DNA of 36,901 nucleotides from Opitutales bacterium (GCA_029251885.1 JAQXCL010000060.1:1-36901); one strand, 5' to 3'. Numbered from the stretch's first letter, positions 1 to 8,696 are shown. The notes: a model not told the origin generated them from the letters alone. Numbers and translations: made by a program.

Positions 1-408
1 TTGGACAAATCCAAACAAGTAGCGATGGAAGAGTTAGAGATTTTTCGTGATGAAATGGGAAAAATCGTCAATGAACTAAAGGAAATGGAAGAAAAGCTTA
101 AGAATCCAAATATCGACACCGCGACCTTAAAAGAAAAATATCAAGCCAAGGTGACTGTGGCTAAGGAAAAGCAGGATGATATGGTAGCCTACGATAAGAG
201 AGCCAAAGCAACTATTGCACAAAGACAAAGAAATCTCTTGGTTGAGCATTTAGAAGATATTCGAACTGCCATCAAGAAAGTATCAGAAGCAAAGGGTTTA
301 GACTTGGTTCTTAATTCCTCGGAAACCCAGTTGGGAGTATTTTATTCCTCTGATCAAATCGATTACACCGAGGAAGTTATTGTTACTTTAAACGCACAAA
401 ACAAGTAG
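1..408 (+). CDS. skp: OmpH/Skp-family periplasmic chaperone (5'-truncated)
   Basis: C-terminal 135 residues of a Skp/OmpH-like protein; the gene runs off the left edge, so the TTG at position 1 is probably an internal codon. The visible part is highly charged and helical (Lys/Glu-rich, about residues 5-95), as expected for the coiled-coil tentacles of the Skp trimer, and ends in a short strand-forming region (LDLVLN, then VIVTLN) typical of the Skp body domain. Skp is a periplasmic holdase for unfolded outer-membrane proteins on their way to BAM. The next gene is lpxD, 31 bp downstream; skp-lpxD adjacency is widespread in Gram-negatives and strengthens the call. The missing N-terminus would be expected to carry a signal peptide. 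Confidence is limited by low sequence conservation in this family and by truncation. Confidence 0.8.
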   Translation: MDKSKQVAMEELEIFRDEMGKIVNELKEMEEKLKNPNIDTATLKEKYQAKVTVAKEKQDDMVAYDKRAKATIAQRQRNLLVEHLEDIRTAIKKVSEAKGLDLVLNSSETQLGVFYSSDQIDYTEEVIVTLNAQNK

Positions 409-439
409 CATATTTTTCTACACGAGCTAAGCAAAAATA

Positions 440-1471
440 GTGAGTCTTAGCATAAATCTATCGGAATTAATCGATTTATTTCCTGATGCAATTCAATCAG
501 GTCAAACGTCTATTGGGAAATTAGATGGCATTGCCAATCTTCGTGATGCGAAGGCGGGGGATCTTTCCTTTTTGGGTAATGCAAAATATAAAAGCCAAGT
601 TGAACCCTGTAACGCCAGTGTAATTCTTTTGCCAAATGATTTTCTAGGTAAGCCCTCAAACAACCAACTATTTATAAGATTGGACAACCCTTCACGAGCT
701 TTGGCTCAAGTTTGCGAATTATTGGAGGAAAAATTATATCCAGCACCAGCCACAGGGATTCACCCCACAGCATTTATAGAGGATAGTGCTAGCGTTCATC
801 AAAGTTCTTCTATCGGTGCATTTAGTTATGTTGGGCATGAATCTACCATTGGTCCAAATTGCACTATCAATACTCATTGCCATATCGGAATGGGTACAAC
901 GATTGGTGAAGGCAGTGTATTTTATCCAGGAGTTAAATTATTGGCCCGCTGCCAAATAGGTAAACAAGTAATTTTGAATGCTGGAGTTGTAGTAGGCTCT
1001 GAAGGCTATGGTTTTGATCAGGGTGATGGAAGTCACCAAAAAATTCCTCATCTTGGAAAGGTTGTCATCGAAGATAATGTAGAAGTCGGGGCTAATACTT
1101 GTATCGATCGAGCTAGGTTTGAAGAAACCAAGATAGGTCAAGGTACCAAACTTGATAATTTGGTTCAAGTTGGTCACAATGTCAAAATTGGTAAAAATTG
1201 TCTGATCGTTGCTCAAGTTGGAGTAAGTGGAAGCGTGGTTATTGAGGATGAAGTAATAGTTGGTGGACAGGCTGGTTTTGCAGGACATTTAAGAGTTGGA
1301 AAAGGAGCAAAGATTGCTGGCCAAGCTGGTATAACTAAAGATGTAAAGCCAGGGGAATTTCTTAAAGGTAACCCAGCCCTGCCCTTTCATTTGGCTCAAA
1401 GGATTTCTGTATTACAAAGAAAATTGCCAGATCTTTTCAATAGGTTTGCCCAAGAAAAAAGCAAAGAGTAA
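440..1471 (+). CDS. lpxD: UDP-3-O-acylglucosamine N-acyltransferase LpxD
   Basis: 343-residue LpxD, the third step of lipid A synthesis: transfer of a 3-hydroxyacyl chain from acyl-ACP to the 2-amino group of UDP-3-O-acyl-glucosamine, in the cytoplasm. An N-terminal uridine-binding domain (about 1-100, with the DLSFLGN motif at 41-47) is followed by a left-handed beta-helix of hexapeptide repeats (about 105-300). The catalytic His is H246 in the VQVGHN motif, and GSEGYGF (186-192) is the family signature. A C-terminal helix (about 315-340) fits the ACP-recognition tail. The start is a GTG; no upstream Shine-Dalgarno sequence is visible. It implies a lipopolysaccharide-bearing outer membrane. 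Unlike many genomes, fabZ and lpxA do not follow; prs does, 8 bp downstream. Confidence 0.97.
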   Translation: MSLSINLSELIDLFPDAIQSGQTSIGKLDGIANLRDAKAGDLSFLGNAKYKSQVEPCNASVILLPNDFLGKPSNNQLFIRLDNPSRALAQVCELLEEKLYPAPATGIHPTAFIEDSASVHQSSSIGAFSYVGHESTIGPNCTINTHCHIGMGTTIGEGSVFYPGVKLLARCQIGKQVILNAGVVVGSEGYGFDQGDGSHQKIPHLGKVVIEDNVEVGANTCIDRARFEETKIGQGTKLDNLVQVGHNVKIGKNCLIVAQVGVSGSVVIEDEVIVGGQAGFAGHLRVGKGAKIAGQAGITKDVKPGEFLKGNPALPFHLAQRISVLQRKLPDLFNRFAQEKSKE

Positions 1472-1479
1472 ACAAAGAA

Positions 1480-2430
1480 ATGCGAAACGGTACTAACTTA
1501 AAGATTTTTAGCGGTAATTCGAACCTCCCTTTGGCAAAAGAAATATGTGCCTACCTTGATGTGGAAATAGGCGATGCCCTAGTCACTTCATTTCCTGATA
1601 GTGAAAGTTTCGTTCGGTACAACGAAAATATCCGGGGAATGGATGTTTACCTTCTCCAGTCGACCAATTCCCCAGCAAATCACAACATCATGGAATTATT
1701 GATCATGATAGATGCCGCAAGAAGGGCATCTGCTGCGAGAATTTCTGTGGTTATTCCTTTTTTTGGATACGCCCGGCAAGATCGTAAAGATCAACCCCGT
1801 GTTCCAATCACTTCAAAATTGATAGCCAACCTTTTGGTTGCAGCTGGAGCTAACCGAGTGCTTACGATGGATTTGCATGCACAGCAAATTCAGGGATTCT
1901 TTGATATTCCAGTGGATCATTTATATGCATCCCCCGTCTTTTTTGATTATATGCGAAATCGAAATACGGACAATATGACCATTTTCACTCCCGATGTAGG
2001 TGGTATGAAAATGGCCAGTGCCTACGCTGAGGTACTGGGTTGTCCATTAGGGTTTGTAGCAAAAAGAAGAACGGGGGCAAGTACGGTAGAGGCAACCAAT
2101 TTAGTTGGCGAAGTGGAAGGTCGAGAAATTTTAATTATTGATGATATGACTGAAACAGCTGGTACCTTGACCGCAGCAGCTAAGCTGTTGAAAGAGCGTG
2201 GGGCCAAGAGAGTTTCTGCGGTAATTAGCCATTGCGTGCTAAATGAAACCGGGAAAGAGCGATTACAACAAGGTCACTTGGATGAATTAGTTACCACCAA
2301 TTCTGTAAATATGCAGGTAGATAATTTACCCATAACTCAATTGAGTGTGGCTCCTTTGCTTGGGGAAGCAATTCAAAGGACACATACCGACACTAGCATA
2401 TCGAGTTTATTTGAAGTTAAGGGATTCTAG
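1480..2430 (+). CDS. prs: Ribose-phosphate pyrophosphokinase (PRPP synthetase)
   Basis: 316 residues, the usual class I PRPP synthetase length. It converts ribose-5-phosphate and ATP to PRPP and AMP, feeding purine, pyrimidine, NAD, His and Trp synthesis. Visible motifs: the ATP-binding flexible loop FFGYARQDRK (94-103), the divalent-metal/ATP region DLHAQQIQGFFD (131-142), the ribose-5-phosphate region around PDVGG (171-175), and the PRPP loop DDMTETAGT (221-229). The latter has Glu where many family members have Asp or Ile-Asp (DDMIDTAGT), a conservative change. The gene starts 8 bp after lpxD and is probably co-transcribed with it. pyrE, a PRPP consumer, lies about 1.5 kb downstream on the other strand. 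Confidence 0.97.
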   Translation: MRNGTNLKIFSGNSNLPLAKEICAYLDVEIGDALVTSFPDSESFVRYNENIRGMDVYLLQSTNSPANHNIMELLIMIDAARRASAARISVVIPFFGYARQDRKDQPRVPITSKLIANLLVAAGANRVLTMDLHAQQIQGFFDIPVDHLYASPVFFDYMRNRNTDNMTIFTPDVGGMKMASAYAEVLGCPLGFVAKRRTGASTVEATNLVGEVEGREILIIDDMTETAGTLTAAAKLLKERGAKRVSAVISHCVLNETGKERLQQGHLDELVTTNSVNMQVDNLPITQLSVAPLLGEAIQRTHTDTSISSLFEVKGF

Positions 2431-2496
2431 GTTTAAGTTTACAGAACTTAGGTATTTCCAAGACAATTTTGCTTACCAATTTCGCTTCAATTGTTA

Positions 2497-3906
2497 ATGC
2501 GTCAAAAGATTATACTTCTAAATTGCGGGTTAGTTTGGATTAGCTTTTTCATTATTGGTTGGAACGCGTTTGGAGAAAAAAAAGGATTTTCACTTAAAGT
2601 TGATGAGACCGACCTTGATCGTTTGGCGGCAAATCCTATACAGAGTTACTCAAGCATTCTCGGTAAGGCTACTCCAGCAGTAGTTGCGGTTTCTACCCAA
2701 CAAGTTGTCAGAAGATTATATCCCGGTGCAGGTAATCCAATAGAAGATTGGTTTAGGCGTTATTATGGCCTTCCGCGAACAAATCAGCCAAGGATAGAAG
2801 AAGAAAAAGTACCTGCTGGTATAGGTTCTGGCGTGCTCGTTTCTCCGCAAGGTCATGTGGTAACAAATGCACACGTCATCTCAGATCCTAGAACTGGAGA
2901 GTTAATGGAAGAAGTGGTGGTTAAGCTTGGCGAGCAAAAGGATTACCCTGCAACAATCATTGGCTATGACCACACCACAGATATTGCTGTACTTAAGATC
3001 GAAGCTGACGAAGAACTTCCCTTTGCCACACTTGCCAATAGCGATCAGCTTCAAGTCGGTGATGTGGTTTTTGCCGTTGGTAATCCACTTGGAATTGGGA
3101 TGACAGTTACTATGGGAATTGTATCTGCCACAAGAAAATCGGAATTAGGGATTCTTCGCGAAGATGGTGCTTATGAAAACTTTATTCAAACAGATGCATC
3201 TATCAATCGGGGTAATTCAGGCGGAGCTCTTTTAGATGCACAAGGAAGATTGGTTGGTATTAATACGGCCATTATTTCACAAACTGGAGCCAGTATAGGA
3301 ATTGGACTGGCGATACCTGTTAATATGGTACGACGAGCACTCACTGATTATATGGAGGAAGGTAAAATACGAAGAGGTTTTTTAGGAGTATCCTTAGAGC
3401 CAGATCCAAATGGAAATGCTGCAGTTGTCGCTAGTGTAGTCTCTGGAAGTGCGGCGGACGAGGCAGGCTTTTTGGCTAATGATAAGATTGTAAAAGTAGG
3501 AAAAAAACTCGTTTATTCAGTTAACCAAGCGAGAGTAGCCATTTCTCAAACTTTGCCAGGGGCTCAAATACAAATCGAAGTTTTAAGAAATGGAGAACCC
3601 GAAACGCTCTATGCAATTCTTGGGTCAATGTCGGAGGGTATTGTGCCTATTCCAGGTCTTGATTTGACAGTCCTTACTCTTCAAAACCGAGAAGAATTTG
3701 ATATTCCCGATTCTGTTAGAGGTGTTTTAGTTTCTCGTTCTTCTGGAGAAAATGAAACATTCAAAAAGGGTGTGGTCCTAGTTGAAATTAATGGTTCTCA
3801 GATACTTGATGTGGGCGATGTTTCTGAAAACCTATATTCTGGAATTAATCGGTTTTATGTTTGGTACCGAGGAAATTACAGATTTCTTGCATATCGCATT
3901 CCGTAA
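2497..3906 (+). CDS. HtrA/Deg-type trypsin-like serine protease with PDZ domains
   Basis: 469 residues from the ATG chosen here; an in-frame TTG two codons upstream is the alternative. An N-terminal hydrophobic stretch (about 8-24) is a signal peptide or anchor. The S1C protease domain (about 50-275) has the complete catalytic triad: H126 in TNAHVI, D162 in TTDIAVLKI and S241 in GNSGGAL. A canonical PDZ domain follows (about 285-378). The last 85 residues look like a second, degenerate PDZ-like domain. Deg proteases degrade or refold damaged envelope proteins, with PDZ domains gating activity. The upstream skp and lpxD genes share the envelope theme, but 66 bp separate this gene from prs. It could be called DegP, DegQ or DegS; the sequence does not decide. 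Confidence 0.93.
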   Translation: MRQKIILLNCGLVWISFFIIGWNAFGEKKGFSLKVDETDLDRLAANPIQSYSSILGKATPAVVAVSTQQVVRRLYPGAGNPIEDWFRRYYGLPRTNQPRIEEEKVPAGIGSGVLVSPQGHVVTNAHVISDPRTGELMEEVVVKLGEQKDYPATIIGYDHTTDIAVLKIEADEELPFATLANSDQLQVGDVVFAVGNPLGIGMTVTMGIVSATRKSELGILREDGAYENFIQTDASINRGNSGGALLDAQGRLVGINTAIISQTGASIGIGLAIPVNMVRRALTDYMEEGKIRRGFLGVSLEPDPNGNAAVVASVVSGSAADEAGFLANDKIVKVGKKLVYSVNQARVAISQTLPGAQIQIEVLRNGEPETLYAILGSMSEGIVPIPGLDLTVLTLQNREEFDIPDSVRGVLVSRSSGENETFKKGVVLVEINGSQILDVGDVSENLYSGINRFYVWYRGNYRFLAYRIP

Positions 3907-3920
3907 TTTGAATTATTCAG

Positions 3921-3990
3921 TTCCAAATAATTTTGGAATCAAACCATGTATACCACCCGGTTTAGCTTCCGGGTTTGGTAGCCGGTATAC
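3921..3990. terminator. Nested inverted repeats between convergent htrA and pyrE
   Basis: Two stem-loops sit at the convergent junction. The first is TTCCAAA (3921-3927) with TTTGGAA (3932-3938) and a 4-nt loop. The second has outer arms GTATACC (3948-3954) and GGTATAC (3984-3990) enclosing CCCGG (3956-3960) and CCGGG (3969-3973); it extends into the last codons of pyrE. Neither has a strong T-run, so the reading as a bidirectional transcription terminator is inferred from position and symmetry. Confidence 0.4.
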
Positions 3991-4531
3991 TTTGCAAATT
4001 TTCGGGTAACTGATCTACTGAATAGGTCGGGAAATTCATCTTCAAAAGAGACATGAATGTAATGCCGAAATTGATTGGCTCAACACTACGATCCACCAGG
4101 GACACAGCACCTAAAAAATCACAGGGATGATTGTTTATTATCTTGATTGCTTCCTGAACTCTTCCGCCTTTGGTCACGACATCTTCAACTAAAAGTACAC
4201 GGTCTTTCGGATGAATCATAAAGTTTCTTCTCAAGGCAAGCTTGTCGTTCACTTTTTCCAAAAAAATGAAGCGTGAGCCAAGTTGCCTTGCCATTTCTTG
4301 GCCAATTACCAACCCACCCATTGCAGGGGCAATTATTAAATCAACCTTAGTCCAAGGAATCTTTTCGATAAGTAGTTCGGATAGTCTTTTGACTTTATCT
4401 AAATGTTGGCAAACCTGGGCACATTGGAAAAAATACTCGCTTCTTAATCCCGAACGTAAAATGAAATGACCCTTGAGCAGAGCTTGCGTTTCTTCGAAAA
4501 TTGAAATGACTTCTTTATCAGTTTGGTTCAT
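3962..4531 (-). CDS. pyrE: Orotate phosphoribosyltransferase
   Basis: 189 residues, close to the compact (about 190-aa) PyrE form. It condenses orotate with PRPP to give orotidine-5'-phosphate, the fifth step of de novo UMP synthesis. The type I phosphoribosyltransferase PRPP-binding motif is clear: VLLVEDVVTKGG at 112-123. APAMGGL (68-74) and LRSGLRSEYFF (25-35) match the family N-terminal and pyrophosphate-contact regions. The C-terminus (PTYSVDQLP) is also typical. It converges on the upstream protease gene with a 55-bp gap that holds inverted repeats. No Shine-Dalgarno sequence precedes the ATG. No other pyr gene is visible. Confidence 0.95.
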   Translation of the reverse strand: MNQTDKEVISIFEETQALLKGHFILRSGLRSEYFFQCAQVCQHLDKVKRLSELLIEKIPWTKVDLIIAPAMGGLVIGQEMARQLGSRFIFLEKVNDKLALRRNFMIHPKDRVLLVEDVVTKGGRVQEAIKIINNHPCDFLGAVSLVDRSVEPINFGITFMSLLKMNFPTYSVDQLPENLQSIPATKPGS

Positions 4532-4668
4532 TGTAAAGACTTACCAAAGAACAAGGCTTTCATTGAAGCAAACCAATTTACGAATAAGAATACTCTTTTT
4601 GAATTTTTCTGTTTTCTGCTGTTGGTCAACATTGTTGTTAAGTGGATGGAATTAAGCATGAGATGTAT

Positions 4669-4698
4669 TTGCAGTTCCTAATTTATCCTATATAAAAT
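4669..4698 (+). promoter_or_regulatory. Possible sigma70-type promoter of the small membrane protein gene
   Basis: TTGCAG at 4669-4674 is followed by TATAAA at 4691-4696 (16-bp spacing) or TAAAAT at 4693-4698 (18 bp), just ahead of the ATG at 4709. If used, the leader is very short (under 10 nt). The rest of the 177-bp gap back to pyrE (4532-4708) is AT-rich and holds nothing else I recognise; it must also carry the pyrE promoter on the other strand. Confidence 0.35.
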
Positions 4699-4708
4699 AT
4701 TAATTAAG

Positions 4709-4978
4709 ATGAACTGGTCAAAAGAACTTTGGTTTGCACTGTTATTCATTTCCGTTGGCTTTACAGTTTGGCCTTTAATGGTGTACTACTTAGGACTTGC
4801 TCTCGGAATAAGTTTTTTTGAGAGCACAACGCTAAGAGTTTGGGCAGAACAAATTGTTTATGGCCCATTGGGAGAGTTCAGTTTACTTTTCTTACGCAGT
4901 CTTGTCTTCCTTTTCACTCCGTATTTGTTTTTTAATTTTTTACGAATAATCCTCTGCAAGGCAGGCCAAGAGACTTAG
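4709..4978 (+). CDS. Small hydrophobic membrane protein, unknown function
   Basis: 89 residues with two predicted membrane spans: about 9-32 and about 58-83, the second rich in Phe and Leu. A short polar loop containing Glu and Arg lies between them. I recognise no family. It has an ATG start behind an AT-rich promoter-like sequence, stands alone on its strand between pyrE and the ABC exporter gene, and ends only 4 bp from the stop of the convergent exporter gene. The amino-acid pattern (clean amphipathic/hydrophobic segments, aromatic belt residues such as Trp and Tyr at the ends) makes it plausible as a real protein rather than a random open frame, but nothing in the sequence gives a role. 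Confidence 0.55.
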   Translation: MNWSKELWFALLFISVGFTVWPLMVYYLGLALGISFFESTTLRVWAEQIVYGPLGEFSLLFLRSLVFLFTPYLFFNFLRIILCKAGQET

Positions 4979-4982
4979 TCTT

Positions 4983-6734
4983 TTACACCAGTTTTTCCTG
5001 CAAATTGCAGTATTTAGCATAAGCTCCATCAAGCAGCATTAATTCTGGATGCGTACCTTTTTCAAGAATTTGGCCCTTTTCTAAAAAGATAATTTCATCA
5101 GCCTCACGAATAGTACTGAGTCGATGGGCGATAATAAGTGTTGTTTTATCTTTAATTAAATCATGTAGAGCTTGTTGAATCTGTCGTTCTGTATCCACAT
5201 CCACACTTGATGTTGCTTCATCTAAAATGAGGATTGGCGAAGATTTTAGCATAGCTCGGGCAAGGGTAAGTCGTTGTTTTTCCCCCATGCTCAATCTTAC
5301 CCCTCTTTCTCCAATTAAAGTATTCATACCTTCAGGTAATCGCCTAACAAATTCCCATGCGTGAGCTGCTTCTAAGGCTCGTTGTAATTGATCTTCGCTC
5401 GCATTTTCGGATGCTAAGAGTAGATTTTCCCTAACGGATGTATCGAAGAGAAAAGGGTCTTGAGAAACCAAGCCAATATGTGTCCTTAAATTATTCAATG
5501 ATAGCTGTGCTACATTTTTTCCGCCAATGGTAATATTTCCCTCATCTACATCGTAATAGCGAAGTAAAAGGCTAGCAATTGTACTCTTGCCGGCCCCTGT
5601 CGGCCCGACTAGTGCTGTGGTTGAGCCATGTGCCAAGGTAAAGGATAGGTCCTTAACCACAGGACTTCTTTCAGCATAAGAAAAACTTACTTTGGAAAAT
5701 TTAATTTCTTGCTCGATAAGAGGGAATGGAAGTGGGGAGGCAGGACATTCGACCTCAATAGGGGCGTCTAAGATTTCAAAAACCCTTTCGCCCGAAGCTT
5801 TTCCTGCAGCGACAAGATTATTAATTCCAACAAGTTGTCTAATTGGTTCGTAAAACATATTGGCATAAAGTAAAAACGCGAAGAACTGGCCATTTGAGAA
5901 TCCTGGATCAGTTTCGAGCAAATAAGCACCCATTCCAACCACCCCAAGAATCCCTAAGGAGGATGTAAAGCTAGCCCCTGGACCTTGAATGGACCAACGA
6001 TACATAGCGGTTAGTGAAACCTTTTCGAGCTCTCGAGCAACCTTTGCAAATCTTTTTCGTTCGCGGAGCATAAGTGCGAAAGATTGAATCAATCGATTAC
6101 CTTGAATATCTTCGACCAAAAGGGAGTTGAGTTCGCCAGATTTATCACGAACAGCTCGCCAGTTTTTCTTCGATACACGGGCGTATTGATAGGCCATCCA
6201 TCCCAAAATGGGGAGGGGTAGAAAAACAATAATCGCAAGTCTTGGTTCTTGAAAAAACATCATAGCGGACACACCGGCTAACGTGAGAACCGCAATCACT
6301 CCTTGTTCTGTCCCGTCTAAAATCGCACGTTCCACACTCTGTACATCCTCTAATACTCGAGATGAAATATCGCCGCTCTTTCGACGATCATAAAAATTGA
6401 TTGGTAAACGGAGTAATTTGTCGTGAAGATCTTGTCGCAAGCGATAGATCACATGTTGTTCGAGCTTGTTATTGATGCGAATCCGAAAGCAGTTCAACAA
6501 TTCTTTTAGAAAAAATATGCCCGCGATTAGTAAAATTCCCTTTATGAGTAATTTTCCGTCCCCAATACCCCTTGTAAAAACATTGTCCAAAACCTGCTGA
6601 ATGACAGAGGGTGCCAATACAGATAACAAAGTCATTACACAGGCTAATGCCAAAGTTCCTCCAAAAAGTAGCTTGTGAAAAAGTATATAGGTACTAACTC
6701 TTGAAATTACTTTTGTCTTTTTGTTTGGGCTCAT
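4983..6734 (-). CDS. ABC exporter, MsbA/MdlB-like (fused TMD-NBD)
   Basis: 583 residues from the ATG; a TTG six codons upstream is the alternative. This is a half-size type IV ABC exporter that works as a homodimer in the inner membrane. Six membrane spans lie within about 20-310. The nucleotide-binding domain (about 340-580) has Walker A GPTGAGKST (377-385), Q-loop VSQDPF (423-428), signature LSMGEKQR (481-488), Walker B ILILDEA (501-507) and the H-loop His in IAHRLS. The signature has Met in place of the usual second Gly, an uncommon variant in an otherwise intact ATPase. The family includes MsbA (lipid A flippase) and drug exporters. With lpxD nearby a lipid A role is possible, but the sequence alone does not prove it. 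Confidence 0.92.
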   Translation of the reverse strand: MSPNKKTKVISRVSTYILFHKLLFGGTLALACVMTLLSVLAPSVIQQVLDNVFTRGIGDGKLLIKGILLIAGIFFLKELLNCFRIRINNKLEQHVIYRLRQDLHDKLLRLPINFYDRRKSGDISSRVLEDVQSVERAILDGTEQGVIAVLTLAGVSAMMFFQEPRLAIIVFLPLPILGWMAYQYARVSKKNWRAVRDKSGELNSLLVEDIQGNRLIQSFALMLRERKRFAKVARELEKVSLTAMYRWSIQGPGASFTSSLGILGVVGMGAYLLETDPGFSNGQFFAFLLYANMFYEPIRQLVGINNLVAAGKASGERVFEILDAPIEVECPASPLPFPLIEQEIKFSKVSFSYAERSPVVKDLSFTLAHGSTTALVGPTGAGKSTIASLLLRYYDVDEGNITIGGKNVAQLSLNNLRTHIGLVSQDPFLFDTSVRENLLLASENASEDQLQRALEAAHAWEFVRRLPEGMNTLIGERGVRLSMGEKQRLTLARAMLKSSPILILDEATSSVDVDTERQIQQALHDLIKDKTTLIIAHRLSTIREADEIIFLEKGQILEKGTHPELMLLDGAYAKYCNLQEKLV

Positions 6735-7239
6735 GTTTATAATTAAAAACAATCACACAATACTTTCTCTTAACTATATTACAAACTTGGACTCAAAAAT
6801 CATTCACGGACCGACCGGAGCTACTTTACTAGACCTCCCCTCCCCTTATGAGGCCCATTCATCGGGACTCCTTCACCTGCCCAGGTTTTTGGCAAAAATT
6901 CGCAAACATTTGCAAGGGACTTTACCCAAAAGCTATCAACGGAATTTCACTAAAGGTTTTGATGGTTTTCTGTGTCTTCATTTAGGACTTGAAGCTGAGC
7001 AGATCGTTGCTTGCGTACAAAAGGCTAAAAGCGAAGAAGAATTAAACCATAGCTTAAAGGAGCTTTTACCAAAAGATTTAAGAGTTCATGAATGGAACCG
7101 CCGAGTGGTACAAATTGGAATGTCCGACATGGCACTTGAAAAATTACAAGAAATTAAGGAAGGCTTGGGTGCCGCAGGTCGCGATGAATTACGCTCTTTT
7201 GCTGACGTGATTGATTTCGATGAACAAAAAATAACTTAG
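6733..7239 (+). CDS. DUF5069 domain protein
   Basis: 168 residues if started at the ATG at 6733; TTG at 6721 or about 6788 are alternatives. The core reads as DUF5069: SGLLHLPRFLAKIR near the N-terminus, then a YQRNFTKGFDGF segment, a predicted helix LGLEAEQIVACV, and an acidic KSEEELNHSL element before a helical C-terminus. DUF5069 proteins are small, cytoplasmic, of unknown function and, to my knowledge, common in Verrucomicrobia and Planctomycetes. The gene is divergent from the ABC exporter, and the two ATG codons share the CATG at 6732-6735, so promoters for each must lie inside the other gene if both starts are right. That overlap is a reason to suspect the true start is downstream, near 6788. 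Confidence 0.7.
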   Translation: MFIIKNNHTILSLNYITNLDSKIIHGPTGATLLDLPSPYEAHSSGLLHLPRFLAKIRKHLQGTLPKSYQRNFTKGFDGFLCLHLGLEAEQIVACVQKAKSEEELNHSLKELLPKDLRVHEWNRRVVQIGMSDMALEKLQEIKEGLGAAGRDELRSFADVIDFDEQKIT

Positions 7240-7253
7240 TATTCAGTCTTAAG

Positions 7254-8696
7254 TTAAACTCGCTTAACTGTAAGAAGAGTTAAGTCATCTCGATCATGGC
7301 TTTGCGGACTAAATTTATTTAAATCCTGAATGATTTTTTGATTGATGGACTGGGGATCAAGGCCCGCATGTTTAATCAGTTCATCCTTTAGACGAGAAAC
7401 CCCAAATTCCTCCTTTTCTTGATTACTAGCTTCAGTTACGCCATCGGTGAATAAACAGAGTAAGTCGTCGACGGAAAAATCGGTTTCTTCGTTTTTAATA
7501 AGACTAGAAAATAAATCCGGCTCGACCATACCCAATGCCATACCGTTACCTCTTAGTTCCACCACTTCGTTAGTAGTGGTGGAAGCTCTTACAAGTAAGC
7601 CTGGCTCGTGACCGGCTCGTGCGTAGGTTATCTTATTAGAACGGGTATCGATTACGGCAAGAAAAAGTGTGATGAACATATCCTTTCGAATTCTTGAAAA
7701 AAGTTCTTCATTTAAAAGAACAAGAACTTCAGAGGGCGATCGATTTTTATGAACTAAGTGCTTAAGGTGTGTCTGGCATAAGGCCATAAGCAATGATGCA
7801 GGCACTCCTTTCCCTGAGACATCGGCAATACATAGGCAAAACTTATGGGAAGATAGCTTGTAAAAGTCGTAAAAGTCTCCGCCTACTTGAGCCGAAGGTA
7901 CATACCTTGCATCTATTTCCAATCCTTTGCTAGGGGGAAAGACTCGGGTTAAGAAAAGCTCCTGAACATCATGAGCAAGTTTAAGGTCACCATCCATTCG
8001 GTTTTTTTCAAATCGAAGGTTCATGGCGTCCGAATTTTTGATCGCTAGAGCAGCTTGTTCACCCAATGAATTAATCATCGAAAAGTCTGTTTCGGAAAAA
8101 GAAAGCCCATTGGAAGGATTTGCTACTGCGAGAACTCCTATAGTTTGGTCATCATGAATTAAGGGGGAAAAAACCATAGAGCGGACAGATAAAGAGGTAT
8201 CCTCGTGTCTTATAATTCTAGGATCCTCAATGGCATGTGGAACAAACACTGGCTTGCCGGTTTTGGCTACTTGTCCAACAATACCTTCCCCAGCTTCCAA
8301 AATTTCAGAGTTTAATACTTTTTCAATGAAGCGTGCACGTGGAGAGGTTTTTTCTTCCGAGTTAGTCTTGATGGCTCGCTGTGGAGGGAAAAGTCCTTCA
8401 ACCGCAACTCCCTTTAACCTGCCGTTAGGAAGCTTTTCATAAATACATGCACTTATTGCCCCGGTTGTGATAACAGCAGTATGAACAATTCGTTGGTAGA
8501 GGACTTTTCTTTCAACTCCTTCACCAATGGCCTCAGCCAAATTATGCATAAATTCAACTGCGATTTTCTTCTCCTGCGAGAGTTGATTTTTTTGCTGCAA
8601 TAATTTTTTACGAGAAATTTGCCAACGTCTCCGGCCAATAACCCAAAAACAAAGACCGATCATCAATCCGCCAAAAAACCAAATTAAAGGGTACAT
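7254..8696 (-). CDS. Membrane-anchored GAF domain / SpoIIE-type PP2C protein phosphatase (RsbU-like)
   Basis: 480 residues. One N-terminal membrane span (about 3-20) is followed by a basic stop-transfer and a helix, a GAF sensor domain (about 50-220) and a SpoIIE-type PP2C phosphatase domain (about 240-478). Metal-binding acidic residues are all present: GGDFYD (D274), ADVSGKG (D292), TDGVTEA (D418) and the terminal DRDDLTLL (D470/D471). Such phosphatases remove phosphate from STAS-domain anti-anti-sigma factors or other STAS regulators in partner-switching pathways. The gene immediately upstream in the same orientation (17-bp gap) encodes a STAS protein, its likely substrate. No serine kinase/anti-sigma gene is nearby, so the kinase and final target are not known from this window. 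Confidence 0.93.
   Translation of the reverse strand: MYPLIWFFGGLMIGLCFWVIGRRRWQISRKKLLQQKNQLSQEKKIAVEFMHNLAEAIGEGVERKVLYQRIVHTAVITTGAISACIYEKLPNGRLKGVAVEGLFPPQRAIKTNSEEKTSPRARFIEKVLNSEILEAGEGIVGQVAKTGKPVFVPHAIEDPRIIRHEDTSLSVRSMVFSPLIHDDQTIGVLAVANPSNGLSFSETDFSMINSLGEQAALAIKNSDAMNLRFEKNRMDGDLKLAHDVQELFLTRVFPPSKGLEIDARYVPSAQVGGDFYDFYKLSSHKFCLCIADVSGKGVPASLLMALCQTHLKHLVHKNRSPSEVLVLLNEELFSRIRKDMFITLFLAVIDTRSNKITYARAGHEPGLLVRASTTTNEVVELRGNGMALGMVEPDLFSSLIKNEETDFSVDDLLCLFTDGVTEASNQEKEEFGVSRLKDELIKHAGLDPQSINQKIIQDLNKFSPQSHDRDDLTLLTVKRV

Noticed and set aside
938-1288. 116-codon minus-strand reading frame inside lpxD
   Set aside because: Opposite-strand shadow of the hexapeptide-repeat region; its Asn/Ile/Ser-rich content reflects the complement of the repeats.
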